The notes under the pieces were generated by a model. The model was not told the DNA's origin. It did not search any database and saw only the letters and a program-made list of their open reading frames with translations. From Gammaproteobacteria bacterium (GTDB lineage Bacteria > Pseudomonadota > Gammaproteobacteria > Steroidobacterales > Steroidobacteraceae): DNA of 64,000 bases. The stretch is from positions 1 through 64,000 of the forward strand of contig CANGOP010000018.1 of NCBI GenBank assembly GCA_947455595.1. Direction: 5' to 3'. Below are positions 1 to 8,744 of this stretch, in pieces. A program made the position numbers and the translations under genes. Within the stretch, counting starts at the first letter, position 1. Every line of letters begins with the position of its first letter.

Positions 1-1
1 A

Positions 2-1231
2 CAGGGTGGCAATACGTCTTATTGCGGGGGTGCGACGCCGGATGCGTCTGGACACCAAGTGGTCATCAGTCTCGAACGGATGCGGCGCGTTCGCTCCCTG
101 GACCCTACGGGCGGGACCATCATTGCCGAAGCTGGCTGCACCCTGCTCAGCGTCCGGGAAGCGGCAGAGTCGGTAGGCCGCCGTTTTCCCCTATCGCTCG
201 GGTCTGATGGAAGCTGTCAAATCGGCGGAAACTTGTCGACTAACGCGGGGGGCACTCAAGTGCTTCGCCACGGGATGATTCGCGATCTCGTCCTTGGCCT
301 CGAGGTCGTCCTGCCGGATGGCCGAGTTCTGAATCAGCTACGCCGTCTGCGCAAGGACAATACCGGCTATGACGTCAAGCAACTGTTCATCGGCGCGGAA
401 GGCACGCTTGGGATCATCACGGCAGCCTCGCTGCGATTGCTGCCGGCGACTGCGGACTCCCTAACCGCATTGGTCGCGGTGGGGGGCTTGTCCGACACCC
501 TCGCTTTACTCTCGCGCCTTCGGTCTGCTTTCGGAGATCTCGTCGAGACTTTCGAATACATGCCGGCCGGAGCGGTCGAGCTTGCGCTGAAGCATTTCCC
601 CGCTCTTGCGTTCCCCTTCCAAGGCCTGCACCCGGCCTATGTGTTGATCGATTTGCCGTTACCCACGGCGCTGGTGAACCTGCAGCCTGAATTCGAGGCT
701 TTCATGGCGAAGGAGCTCGATTCTCACGATGTACTCGATGCCGCGGTAGCCGCCTCGATTGCGCAAGCTGAATCATTCTGGTTTTTAAGAGAAAACATTC
801 CTGCCGCACAGTCACGCGAAGGCGCATCCTTGAAGCACGACGTCTCGCTGCCCTTGGATCGCCTTGCAGAATTCGAGCGCCGCGGATTGGCGCTGATCGG
901 CCAGCTGGTTCCCGGTGGTCGCAGCATTGGGTACGGTCACGCCGGAGATGGGAATCTCCATTTCAATGTCAGCCCAGCCATCGGCGTCTTGCCGGGCTCC
1001 GCTGAGGAGAGCGAATTTCTGTCGCGCAAAGACATCCTTCTGCGAGCAATTCATGATCTGGTTGCGGAACTGGATGGCAGCTTCAGTGCTGAGCATGGCG
1101 TCGGACAGCTGAAAATCAATGAACTGGAACGTTATGAGGATCCGGTTGCGCTGGATGTCATGCGCCGGTGCAAACACATGCTTGATCCGCTCAACCTGAT
1201 GAATCCTGCAAAAGTCATCCGATTCTCATGA
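2..1231 (+). CDS. FAD-linked 2-hydroxyacid dehydrogenase (D-lactate/D-2-hydroxyglutarate type), 5' end outside window
   Basis: The reading frame is open from base 2, so the gene starts before the window; the GTG at 59 is internal, because the residues before it already match the family's N-terminal FAD-binding (PCMH-type) pattern with a GGN segment and a GGATP segment. The visible part covers most of the FAD_binding_4 domain, including GGNLSTNAGG and GAEGTLGIIT, and the whole FAD-oxidase C-terminal domain with GHAGDGNLHFN and the SAEHGVGQLK motif near the end. Family members oxidise D-2-hydroxyacids such as D-lactate, glycolate or D-2-hydroxyglutarate to 2-oxoacids and pass electrons to a quinone or flavoprotein. 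The exact substrate cannot be told from sequence. The stop overlaps the next gene's start (ATGA). Confidence 0.9.
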   Translation, partial: QGGNTSYCGGATPDASGHQVVISLERMRRVRSLDPTGGTIIAEAGCTLLSVREAAESVGRRFPLSLGSDGSCQIGGNLSTNAGGTQVLRHGMIRDLVLGLEVVLPDGRVLNQLRRLRKDNTGYDVKQLFIGAEGTLGIITAASLRLLPATADSLTALVAVGGLSDTLALLSRLRSAFGDLVETFEYMPAGAVELALKHFPALAFPFQGLHPAYVLIDLPLPTALVNLQPEFEAFMAKELDSHDVLDAAVAASIAQAESFWFLRENIPAAQSREGASLKHDVSLPLDRLAEFERRGLALIGQLVPGGRSIGYGHAGDGNLHFNVSPAIGVLPGSAEESEFLSRKDILLRAIHDLVAELDGSFSAEHGVGQLKINELERYEDPVALDVMRRCKHMLDPLNLMNPAKVIRFS

Positions 1232-1812
1232 CGACTCCCAGAGTGGCTCGCGCGACAGAGATGGCGCCATTGCAGACCCAACGACTCGTGCTGCGCCCCT
1301 TTCGTCCGGGCGACTTCGATCAGCTTCAGCGCATTGTCGATCACCCGGCGGTAAGGGAATCGAATGGCGAGGAGCCGCGCGCACTGACTGCGGCGGCTCA
1401 GGCTCAGAAGGGTCGGTCTTCCAAGAGGGGCGGCAATCTTGAACTCGCGATCGTGGTACGCCGCACCGGGCGAGTGGCGGGGGCTTGTGAACTCATTATC
1501 GGCCCCCGACGATCAGGCGAGATAGGCTATCTGCTAGGTCGACGGTACTGGGGCCACGGCTATGCCACGGAGGTTGCTCGCGCGCTGGTCGCCTACGGCT
1601 TCGACGGCCTCGGCTTACGCCAACTGTACGCGATCGTCTCACTCGATAACCCGCGCTCCCGTCGAGTCTTGGAGAAAGCCGGGTTTGCTTGGGATGCATT
1701 GTTGCGCAGGCGCGGCCGGGCGACGGGTCCGGCGCTGGATACCGAGCGGTACGTCCGCTCATCGGCGTCTACGGGTTCTTCCCCTTGTCGTGCGATGCGC
1801 TCTCGCCGATGA
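1228..1812 (+). CDS. GNAT acetyltransferase, RimJ/RimL type
   Basis: A 194-residue protein with an Acetyltransf_3-like GNAT fold. It opens with LQTQRLVLRPFRPGDFDQL, typical of the RimJ/RimL branch. The acetyl-CoA loop follows as GEIGYLLGRRYWGHGYATEV near residues 90-115, then the SLDNPRSRRVLEKAGF strand-helix. It probably N-acetylates a protein terminus or a small amine; the substrate is unknown. The ATG at 1228 overlaps the stop of the preceding dehydrogenase, suggesting translational coupling, but neither this start nor the ATG at 1261 has a strong ribosome binding site. The last 25 or so residues after ALDTERY are serine/arginine-rich and unlike the family, so the C-terminus may be diverged. 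Confidence 0.85.
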   Translation: MTTPRVARATEMAPLQTQRLVLRPFRPGDFDQLQRIVDHPAVRESNGEEPRALTAAAQAQKGRSSKRGGNLELAIVVRRTGRVAGACELIIGPRRSGEIGYLLGRRYWGHGYATEVARALVAYGFDGLGLRQLYAIVSLDNPRSRRVLEKAGFAWDALLRRRGRATGPALDTERYVRSSASTGSSPCRAMRSRR

Positions 1813-1842
1813 TGGCGACAGATCACTCGGGATGATCCCAAC

Positions 1843-4557
1843 GTGAAGCCCACTCTTCGCCGCTCCTTGGTTGGCAGTGCCGTACTCATCGCTCTGTATG
1901 GCGCCGGGGGGGCGCTCGTTGTCCCGAATTTGACCCGCCAAGCGCTGCAGACCTATGCGGCAAACCACCACTACGCCGTGCGGGTTGGGGCCATTCGCTG
2001 CAACCCCTACACGCTAGCGCTCGACCTAGGACCGGTCACATTCACGGGCGGACAGGGTGAAGCGACCTTATCCATTGCTCGCGCCCAGCTGAATCTTGGC
2101 TGGACGACGTTGCTGGGACGCTCCGTCGATCTGAAGGAACTCGACATTCAGGTTGACCGCGCGCGTGCAAGCCTGCGTGCAGACGGCAGTGTGAATCTGT
2201 TCGACCTGCTGCCAGCCACGGATCCGACGAGCCCATGGCCAAAGATCGCCATCGCCAGAGCCCATCTCGATGCTCGCGACGTGGTCTATGAGCAACCCTC
2301 AGACGGACCGGCCGCCCGTGTTCAGATTGCGCATTTGACGTTGGCGTCCCGCGCGTTTTCAACTCACGCCCCCCATACGAATTGGTCGTTATCCATCGAG
2401 ACGAATCGCCATGAAACCGCGCGGACTGAGGCGACGCTGACATTAGAGCCCTTGGGTGTTTCCGGACTCATGCAAGTCGACGATTTCGATCTGGCGCGCT
2501 TAGGTCCCGAATGGGCGGGCCTGCTCAGGACGGCGGAGGGCCGGGTCAGCGGCCATGCACAGATCCATTGGTCCGAATCAAAAGACCCCTTCAATCTGTC
2601 CATCACCGATGCCCAGCTGCAAGGCGGCCCACTCAGCGTCGCGTTACCACCCGAGCATGGACCCGTGGTGAACGCAGACCATTGGTTGCTGGATGGGCTG
2701 TCTTATCAGGGCAGCACGGGGGCATTAACGATCGACCACGTAGCCCTTCAGTCGCCGCACCTCTCTGTGCAGCGAAATGCCAAGGGCTGGCTCGGTCTTA
2801 GCGCCACTGGGAAATCCGGCGGCCCGTTTAGAATGGGATCTGTCTCCGTTCAGAATGGCGAGGTGACCGTCGAAGACCTTGCCCAAGCACATCCGATCAC
2901 AACAACCGTGGGCGCAATCCAATTGCAATTAGACGCCCCTCAAGACGGGGTACGCCCACTGTCGGCCCAAGCAAACCTTGGCGCGTCGGGCCATCTGGAG
3001 GCGACTGGTCACGTCAATTTGGAAAATGGCTCAGCGACCCTCGCGGTGAAGGCCTCCAGGATCGCCATTACCGATTACAACGCCTATCTTGAGCCACACC
3101 TGAATCTGCGAATTGATTCCGCCCTCGTTTCGACGGCCGGTGAATTCGAACGTTCACAAGACGCCTGGCATTACACGGGTGAGGCAGTTCTCGATGATGT
3201 CCGCACCCATGATTTGGTGCGACAACGGGATTTTTTGGGCTTGCGTCATCTCCAAGCAGAGGGACTGGAGGTGCATGGACAGGACGTCGCCATCCATGTC
3301 CACTCGATGACCGCAGACACCCCTTATGCGGAGGTGCGGATTGACGCCAATGGGAAAATTAATCTATCCAGCCTACTGCGTGATGAGACCGAACCTGCGC
3401 CTTCGAGTGCGGCGACCGTGTCGATCGACACGCTGCACTTCGCCAATGGTCGCCTCTATTTCGCAGACGAGTCGCAGCGCCCGACGTTTACGGCAGGCAT
3501 TGCGGATCTCGATGGGCAGATTGATGGCTTGTCGTCAGACCCGTCAACACGCGCCCACCTGTCCTTCAGTGGGCATGTTGACCGCTACGCGCCGGTCGCC
3601 ATTGAGGGAGATGCCAATTTCCTGGGAACTCCCGTTGCGGCTGATGTGCGCATGCACTTTGAGAATCTCGAACTGACAGGCCTATCACCCTATGCCGGCC
3701 GCTTTGCCGGCTATCGAATTCGCAAAGGCAAGGCTACCGCAGACCTGACGTATCACGTCGCAGCGAAGCGCGTGAATGCCACACACCATATTCGACTGAA
3801 ACAGTTTGAATTGGGCGATCGGGTGGAAGGCCAAGGAGACTTCGGGGTTCCTCTGCGACTCGTGGTGGCGCTGCTGAAAGATAAGGACGGGAATATTGAT
3901 CTTGATGTGCCATTGACCGGCAGCTTCAGCGATCCGGATTTTCACTTGGGCGAAATGACCCGCAAAGTCGTGGGCAATTTATTTCGCAAGGTCGCCTCCG
4001 CACCTTTTGCATTCCTGGGTGCACTCTTCGGTGCGGGTGAAGAGATTTCGTTGATCGATTTTTCAGCAGGCTCTGCCGATCTCAACGCATCTGCGCGCGA
4101 GCGAATCTCAACGCTCGCTCGAGCCCTACAGGCAAGACCACAGATCAATATTGAGATCCCCATCTCGATAGCGCAGGTGGACGCTACTGCGTTGGCTGAC
4201 CAGCGCTACGCCTCCGCCCTGCTGAAGCGGGCACGCGAGCGTTTGGGGGACGCAGACGATGCCACGCTGAGCAGCCGTCTCGAGCAGTCATCCGAGGATC
4301 GACGATCGGTCCTAGTGGCCCTTCTGGGTAACGAAGCGACCCCAGGGGCCGAGACGGCGCAACTAGAGGTTCGCGCTCGCCAACTGACCACGCCGACTGC
4401 GGACGATTTAGAACAACTCGCGCGATCCCGTGCAGAGGCTATTCAATCGACCCTCGTCGACGGCACTGGCGTCGACCCAAGCCGCGTTTTCTTGGTGCGC
4501 GGTGCCTCCGCGGATACATCGGGCAACGCCGTACACTTGAAACTCGCCTTACGATAA
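1843..4557 (+). CDS. DUF748/AsmA-like envelope protein
   Basis: A 904-residue protein with one N-terminal hydrophobic segment (about residues 8-28) followed by a long beta-rich periplasmic body. The beginning (NHHYAVRVGAIRCNPYTLALDLGPV) and the C-terminal third (DGNIDLDVPLTGSFSDPDF, then FAFLGALFGAGEEISLIDF and an OmpA-like segment that includes SAGSADLNASARERI) are characteristic of DUF748. The family belongs to the AsmA/TamB-like repeating beta-groove proteins, which are thought to bridge the periplasm and handle lipids or outer-membrane assembly. The start is a GTG with only a weak purine stretch upstream. The gene stands alone and converges on tesB. Family assignment is firm; the specific role is unknown. 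Confidence 0.88.
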   Translation: MKPTLRRSLVGSAVLIALYGAGGALVVPNLTRQALQTYAANHHYAVRVGAIRCNPYTLALDLGPVTFTGGQGEATLSIARAQLNLGWTTLLGRSVDLKELDIQVDRARASLRADGSVNLFDLLPATDPTSPWPKIAIARAHLDARDVVYEQPSDGPAARVQIAHLTLASRAFSTHAPHTNWSLSIETNRHETARTEATLTLEPLGVSGLMQVDDFDLARLGPEWAGLLRTAEGRVSGHAQIHWSESKDPFNLSITDAQLQGGPLSVALPPEHGPVVNADHWLLDGLSYQGSTGALTIDHVALQSPHLSVQRNAKGWLGLSATGKSGGPFRMGSVSVQNGEVTVEDLAQAHPITTTVGAIQLQLDAPQDGVRPLSAQANLGASGHLEATGHVNLENGSATLAVKASRIAITDYNAYLEPHLNLRIDSALVSTAGEFERSQDAWHYTGEAVLDDVRTHDLVRQRDFLGLRHLQAEGLEVHGQDVAIHVHSMTADTPYAEVRIDANGKINLSSLLRDETEPAPSSAATVSIDTLHFANGRLYFADESQRPTFTAGIADLDGQIDGLSSDPSTRAHLSFSGHVDRYAPVAIEGDANFLGTPVAADVRMHFENLELTGLSPYAGRFAGYRIRKGKATADLTYHVAAKRVNATHHIRLKQFELGDRVEGQGDFGVPLRLVVALLKDKDGNIDLDVPLTGSFSDPDFHLGEMTRKVVGNLFRKVASAPFAFLGALFGAGEEISLIDFSAGSADLNASARERISTLARALQARPQINIEIPISIAQVDATALADQRYASALLKRARERLGDADDATLSSRLEQSSEDRRSVLVALLGNEATPGAETAQLEVRARQLTTPTADDLEQLARSRAEAIQSTLVDGTGVDPSRVFLVRGASADTSGNAVHLKLALR

Positions 4558-4568
4558 GTACGGCGACC

Positions 4569-5429
4569 TCAGGAGCGCACCCGCATGAGACCCTCTTGCG
4601 CTGTACTCGCAATCAGCACACCGTCGCGCGTGTAAATGGACCCGCGCGAGAAGCCACGCGATCCTGAGGCGCTCGGGCTATCAACGGCGTACAAAAGCCA
4701 ATCATCGACACGACACGGACGATGAAACCACATCGCGTGATCGATGCTGGCTAATTGCAAGCGCATAAAGGGGACGCCGTGTGGTCGCAGAGCGGCATCT
4801 AATAAGTTGTAATCCGACACATAGGCGAGCAAACACCGGTGCAGTTGCAAGTCATCGGAAGGCACTCGATCAACCGCCTTGAACCACACTTGTTTCACCG
4901 GTGCCGACGGCTGCGGGTCAACAAATCGCATGGGCTGGACGGGTCTGAATTCGAAGGGCCGACTGTGGGCAAGAAAGCGCCGTACGGGATCTGGCAACGT
5001 CAGGATGCGCTCGTCGGCTTCAGCGAGATAAGGGGCCAGCGCTTCCGGGGGAGGAACCTCCGGAATCGTAGCGGCATGCTCCAGGCCCTCTTCAGCCACC
5101 TGAAACGACGCTGCCAATGTAAAAATCTGCTGGCCATGCTGAATGGCCGTCACGTTACGCGTCGAGAAACTGTGGCCATCACGGCTTCGGTCAACCTGAT
5201 AAACAATCGGCGCGTTGAAATCGCCGCGACGGAGGAAATACGCATGCAGGGAATGGCAGTCGCCTCGGCCCTCCTCGAGGGTCTTGTAGGCAGCCACTAA
5301 CGCCTGCCCCAAGACCTGACCGCCAAACACCTGCGGGCTGCCGATGTCACGGCTCTCACCTCGAAAGAGGTTGACCTCAAGCGGCTCCAGTTCCAGCACC
5401 TTCAGTAGGTCGACGAGACGCACGTCCAC
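4569..5429 (-). CDS. tesB: acyl-CoA thioesterase II
   Basis: A 286-residue double-hotdog thioesterase, close to the E. coli TesB length. Family signatures seen are NLFRGESRDIGSPQVFGGQVLGQAL near residues 20-45, SLHAYFLRRGD, DRSRDGHSFSTRNVTA, the C-terminal half with LASIDHAMWFHRP, and the terminal SRGFSRGSIYTRDGVLIAS. It hydrolyses medium- and long-chain acyl-CoA to free fatty acid and CoA in the cytoplasm. It starts with GTG 6 bp after the stop of the ferredoxin-NADP reductase gene, so the two form an operon. No strong ribosome binding site is visible, consistent with coupled translation. Confidence 0.93.
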   Translation of the reverse strand: MDVRLVDLLKVLELEPLEVNLFRGESRDIGSPQVFGGQVLGQALVAAYKTLEEGRGDCHSLHAYFLRRGDFNAPIVYQVDRSRDGHSFSTRNVTAIQHGQQIFTLAASFQVAEEGLEHAATIPEVPPPEALAPYLAEADERILTLPDPVRRFLAHSRPFEFRPVQPMRFVDPQPSAPVKQVWFKAVDRVPSDDLQLHRCLLAYVSDYNLLDAALRPHGVPFMRLQLASIDHAMWFHRPCRVDDWLLYAVDSPSASGSRGFSRGSIYTRDGVLIASTAQEGLMRVRS

Positions 5430-5435
5430 GGTGCT

Positions 5436-6476
5436 TCAGCCCGCTACGCCGAGACGCTTCTGCATAGCCGGGCTCGTCGTGGTGTATTGGAGGAACTGTT
5501 TTTTCTCCGGATAGAGCCATCCTTGCACCCCAAAAGCGGCAAGTGCGGCTTCATGAAAGCCAGACAGAATCAGTTTCTTCTTGCCCGGATAGGTATTGAT
5601 GTCGCCAACAGCGAAAATACCCGGCTCATTGGTCTGAAACTTTTCCGTGTCAACTTTGAGTGCTTTTTTCTCAAGCTCCAATCCCCATTCGGCGATCGGT
5701 CCGAGTTTGGGATGCAGCCCGTAAAAGGCAAAGGCCTGATCGCAAGCGATGGTCACCGAGCTACCGTCAGGTTTCTTGATGCGCGCGCCTTTCAAGACGT
5801 CGCCCTCAATTTCGAGCCCGTCCACAAGCCCCTCATGGAAGGCCAGTTGGCCGGCGGACTCCAACTCCCGCATCCGCGCGACCGATGAGGGTGCCGCTCG
5901 GAATTCGGCGCGCCGATGCACGAGGGTGACCGATGCGGCTTTACCCGTGAAGTCGAGCGCCCAATCCAGAGCAGAGTCGCCACCACCGAGGATTAGCAAA
6001 TGTTGTCCGTGATATTGCTGCGCATCACGCACGCGATAATGGATCTGGCGCCCCTCCAACGCCTCTGCGCCTGGCGCGACCAGCCGGCGAGGCTGAAACG
6101 ATCCAACGCCACCGGCGATGATGACCGCGCCGGCATCAAAAACAGTCCCACCCGAGGTCGTCACAGTGAAGCGGCGCCCATCGGCCTGCCGCTGCAGCCC
6201 CGTAACCTCCTCGCCGAGATGCCACTCCGCGCCAAACGGCTTGATCTGCTGCATCAGGCGGTCGACCAGTTCCTGCGCGCCGCACACCGGTAGGGCGGGT
6301 ATGTCGTAGATGGGCTTCTCCGGATAGAGCTCGGTACATTGCCCGCCCGGTGACTTCAGAGAGTCCACCAAGTGGGCTTTGATACCCAGCAGGCCGAGTT
6401 CGAAGACTTGAAAGAGTCCACAGGGACCGGCGCCAACAATGACGACTTCCGCCTGGATAGGAGTTTGATCAGACAT
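5436..6476 (-). CDS. ferredoxin--NADP reductase, thioredoxin-reductase-like type
   Basis: A 346-residue flavoprotein with two Rossmann folds: an FAD site VVIVGAGPCG at residues 11-20 and an NADPH site LILGGGDSALDWAL in the middle. A C-terminal FAVGDINTYPGKKKLILSG segment contacts FAD. A redox-active CxxC between the folds, as in thioredoxin reductase, is absent, which matches the TrxR-like ferredoxin/flavodoxin-NADP reductase family (YumC type). It would transfer electrons between NADPH and ferredoxin or flavodoxin. The ATG at 6476 is chosen over the GTG at 6485 because a GAGAGG ribosome binding site lies 8 bp before it. It is followed after 6 bp by tesB. Confidence 0.9.
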   Translation of the reverse strand: MSDQTPIQAEVVIVGAGPCGLFQVFELGLLGIKAHLVDSLKSPGGQCTELYPEKPIYDIPALPVCGAQELVDRLMQQIKPFGAEWHLGEEVTGLQRQADGRRFTVTTSGGTVFDAGAVIIAGGVGSFQPRRLVAPGAEALEGRQIHYRVRDAQQYHGQHLLILGGGDSALDWALDFTGKAASVTLVHRRAEFRAAPSSVARMRELESAGQLAFHEGLVDGLEIEGDVLKGARIKKPDGSSVTIACDQAFAFYGLHPKLGPIAEWGLELEKKALKVDTEKFQTNEPGIFAVGDINTYPGKKKLILSGFHEAALAAFGVQGWLYPEKKQFLQYTTTSPAMQKRLGVAG

Positions 6477-6569
6477 CGGCGACACCTCTCGTCGGGACGC
6501 GCAATACAGGGCTATGTACGCATATTACCGCAATGAACCATCCCCACGGGCGGGTGGTAGGATCCGGGT

Positions 6570-6767
6570 ATGTCCCGTGCCCGCCTCGACTCCCGCCTCG
6601 AACTGGTTGGCGCCGCTGTCCATCGGCCCCTGCATCGTCCGACGGGATTGGCTGCCATCCCCGCAGGATTCGTTGCTGGCGGTGTGTTACCCCTGCAGCC
6701 TAGCCAGATTCAGACGCTCTGCGACGTGCCCGGTATGCTGGTGGGCCGCTGTGCTGAGGCCCCGTGA
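6570..6767 (+). CDS. small hypothetical protein, 65 residues
   Basis: I do not recognise this protein. It is a short soluble-looking ORF rich in leucine, proline and arginine, with no signal peptide or clear membrane span. It is listed because an AGGA sits about 8 bases before its ATG, it fills the gap divergent from the reductase gene, and its stop overlaps the GTG start of the acetyltransferase (GTGA), the coupling seen throughout this window. It could equally be untranslated leader of the acetyltransferase gene. Confidence 0.4.
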   Translation: MSRARLDSRLELVGAAVHRPLHRPTGLAAIPAGFVAGGVLPLQPSQIQTLCDVPGMLVGRCAEAP

Positions 6768-7315
6768 ACATACGGCAACGCATACTCGATCACGCGCGAC
6801 ATACCCGTCTACCCGACGGCACGATGGTTTACCTTCGGCCGCTGCGTGAAGCCGATTTCGATCACGCTCAAACCTACTTTCAGGGACTGTCGGCACGTTC
6901 ACGCTACCTACGCTTCATGGCGCCCACGAAGAGCCTGTCTCGATCGACTCTCAACGACTTGCGCAAAGCGATGACGGCCAAGGGATACGCAGTCAGTGTC
7001 GCGTTTGTTGACCATGGAACACCACGCGGTGAGGAGCGCCTCGGCGGCGCTCGGATCGTGCCAACACGCCGACGGGGCACCTGCGAGTTTGCGATGTCAG
7101 TGGTGGATGCATGGCAAGGGCACGGTGCAGGCACCGTGCTGATGAAAGAAGTGGTCCATCTCGCACGATCTCTGGGCTATCACCGCGTCGAGGGCCAAGT
7201 TCTCTCCATCAATACTCGCATGCTAGCGGTCGCGCGCCGACTACGCTTCTCGGTACGCCTCGCCCCAGAGGACCCGGGCGTCTCTATCGTGTCGCGTGTG
7301 GTTTACCCGAAATGA
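6764..7315 (+). CDS. GNAT acetyltransferase resembling the catalytic domain of protein lysine acetyltransferase Pat
   Basis: A 183-residue single GNAT domain. The N-terminal stretch LPDGTMVYLRPLREADF and the LSARSRYLRFM segment are the pattern found at the start of the GNAT domain in Pat/PatZ-type enzymes, which acetylate acetyl-CoA synthetase and other proteins. The acetyl-CoA binding loop is VVDAWQGHGAGTVLMKEV near residue 117. It lacks the large acyl-CoA-synthetase-like domain of PatZ. The gene begins at a GTG overlapping the 65-residue ORF and ends in an ATGA overlap with the MATE gene. Since acs lies about 9 kb downstream, Acs is a possible substrate, but that is inference. Confidence 0.82.
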   Translation: MNIRQRILDHARHTRLPDGTMVYLRPLREADFDHAQTYFQGLSARSRYLRFMAPTKSLSRSTLNDLRKAMTAKGYAVSVAFVDHGTPRGEERLGGARIVPTRRRGTCEFAMSVVDAWQGHGAGTVLMKEVVHLARSLGYHRVEGQVLSINTRMLAVARRLRFSVRLAPEDPGVSIVSRVVYPK

Positions 7316-8730
7316 AAAGTGCATTCCTGCCAGGACTGTTACCTGCCCAGCGCATCGACGCGCAGGGTCGCTCACACGTCGATGCTCGTGCCATTGCTGC
7401 GCTGGCGGGACCTCTCATGCTCAACAGCGCCATTCAGGCGGCGCTGAATCTGACCGACACGTGGTTTGTAGGTCGCATCTCCACAACAGCGGTGGCCGCC
7501 ATGGCGGCTATTTACTGGGTCGTGCTGTGTGCGATCTTGCTGCTCGGCGGCATCGGCATGGCCGTCCAGACCTTCGCTGCACAAGCCTACGGCAGCGGTC
7601 GACGGTCGCGCGCAGCGCAAGCGGCCTGGTCTGGCCTTTATGCCTCCCTCCTGACGATACCGGCCTTTATCGCGATTGGCTTTCTGGGAGGCCCGTTACT
7701 GGATGCCCTACACGTCAACCAGGAGGTCCGTTCACTGGCCCTAGCGTATTGGTGGCCACGACTGGTCATCGGCGGGCCACTCGGTCTACTCGTCTGGTCG
7801 CTGACTGCGTTCTTTAATGGCATCAGTCGTACACGCATCAGCTTGGTCGTCACGGCGGCGATGGCGGTGGCCAATATACCCTTTAACCAGTGGTTTATTT
7901 TTTCGCTCCATCTGGGGATTGCCGGGTCGGCTTGGGGAACGGTTGCCGCTGAAGTGGTCGGCTTAGCGCTGGCCATGGTCTCTTTCTTAAGCCAACCGAT
8001 GCGCCGAGACTACCGCTCGGGCCGAACATGGCGGCGCCCGATGCTGCGCCGGCAATTCCTAGAAGGCTTGCCCATGGGTCTCAGCACGACTGCCGATCTG
8101 GTGGGGCTCGCACTCTTTCAACTCATGTTGGTCACGGCCAGCAATATCGCCGGCGCGGCCACCCAGATTGTCATGATGCTGACGTCTATCGCCTACATGC
8201 CGGGCATCGGCATCGCGCTGGCGGGTACCACGCTCGTCGGTCAGTCGATCGGAATGGGCGAGTTGGACTGGGCCCGACGTGTCGGCAACTGGATCATCCG
8301 GGCATGTGCCCTTTTCATGGGCGGGATCGGTCTCGCGCTGGGGATTGCCGGTCCGTGGTTACTGCCATCGTTCGTCAGCGCAAGCGACCCTAGCGCCTCG
8401 GCGGTCGTACACCTCGGCATTCCGGTACTTTGGCTCGCTGCGGCCTATCAGACCTTTGATGGCATGAACGTCGGCGCAAGCTTCTGCTTACGCGGCGCGT
8501 CGGATGCTCGTATTCCAGCCCTGATGGTGGCGAGCCTCAGTTGGCTCTTCTTCGTACCGGCTGCCTACTTTGCGGTATTCGAATCCGGCAAGGGATGGTT
8601 CGCTCAACTTCCCGGTCTCGGCTATGGCGCTATCGGTGGCTGGGTTGTTTCCGTTGCCTATGTCGTCCTGCTCGGCACCAGTCTAACGCTGCGTTGGCGC
8701 AGCGGCGCTTGGCGACACCACCACGGATAG
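7312..8730 (+). CDS. MATE family multidrug/toxin exporter
   Basis: A 472-residue integral membrane protein with about 12 hydrophobic segments in two homologous halves. The first half begins IAALAGPLMLNSAIQAALNLTDTWFVGRI, the standard MATE opening, and the second half begins around EGLPMGLSTTADLVGLALF. It would export cationic compounds in exchange for Na+ or H+; the substrate is unknown. The ATG at 7312 is chosen because it overlaps the acetyltransferase stop (ATGA) and gives the normal family N-terminus; the open frame upstream of it is only the shadow of the acetyltransferase. Confidence 0.92.
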   Translation: MKSAFLPGLLPAQRIDAQGRSHVDARAIAALAGPLMLNSAIQAALNLTDTWFVGRISTTAVAAMAAIYWVVLCAILLLGGIGMAVQTFAAQAYGSGRRSRAAQAAWSGLYASLLTIPAFIAIGFLGGPLLDALHVNQEVRSLALAYWWPRLVIGGPLGLLVWSLTAFFNGISRTRISLVVTAAMAVANIPFNQWFIFSLHLGIAGSAWGTVAAEVVGLALAMVSFLSQPMRRDYRSGRTWRRPMLRRQFLEGLPMGLSTTADLVGLALFQLMLVTASNIAGAATQIVMMLTSIAYMPGIGIALAGTTLVGQSIGMGELDWARRVGNWIIRACALFMGGIGLALGIAGPWLLPSFVSASDPSASAVVHLGIPVLWLAAAYQTFDGMNVGASFCLRGASDARIPALMVASLSWLFFVPAAYFAVFESGKGWFAQLPGLGYGAIGGWVVSVAYVVLLGTSLTLRWRSGAWRHHHG

Positions 8731-8744
8731 CCCGCTTAACTCAC

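Noticed and set aside
812-1177. Minus-strand ORF of 121 residues inside the dehydrogenase gene
   Set aside because: Antisense shadow of a clear FAD-oxidase domain with no motif of its own.
7111-7311. N-terminal extension of the MATE ORF
   Set aside because: It is an out-of-frame shadow of the acetyltransferase gene; the ATG at 7312 has the stop-start overlap.
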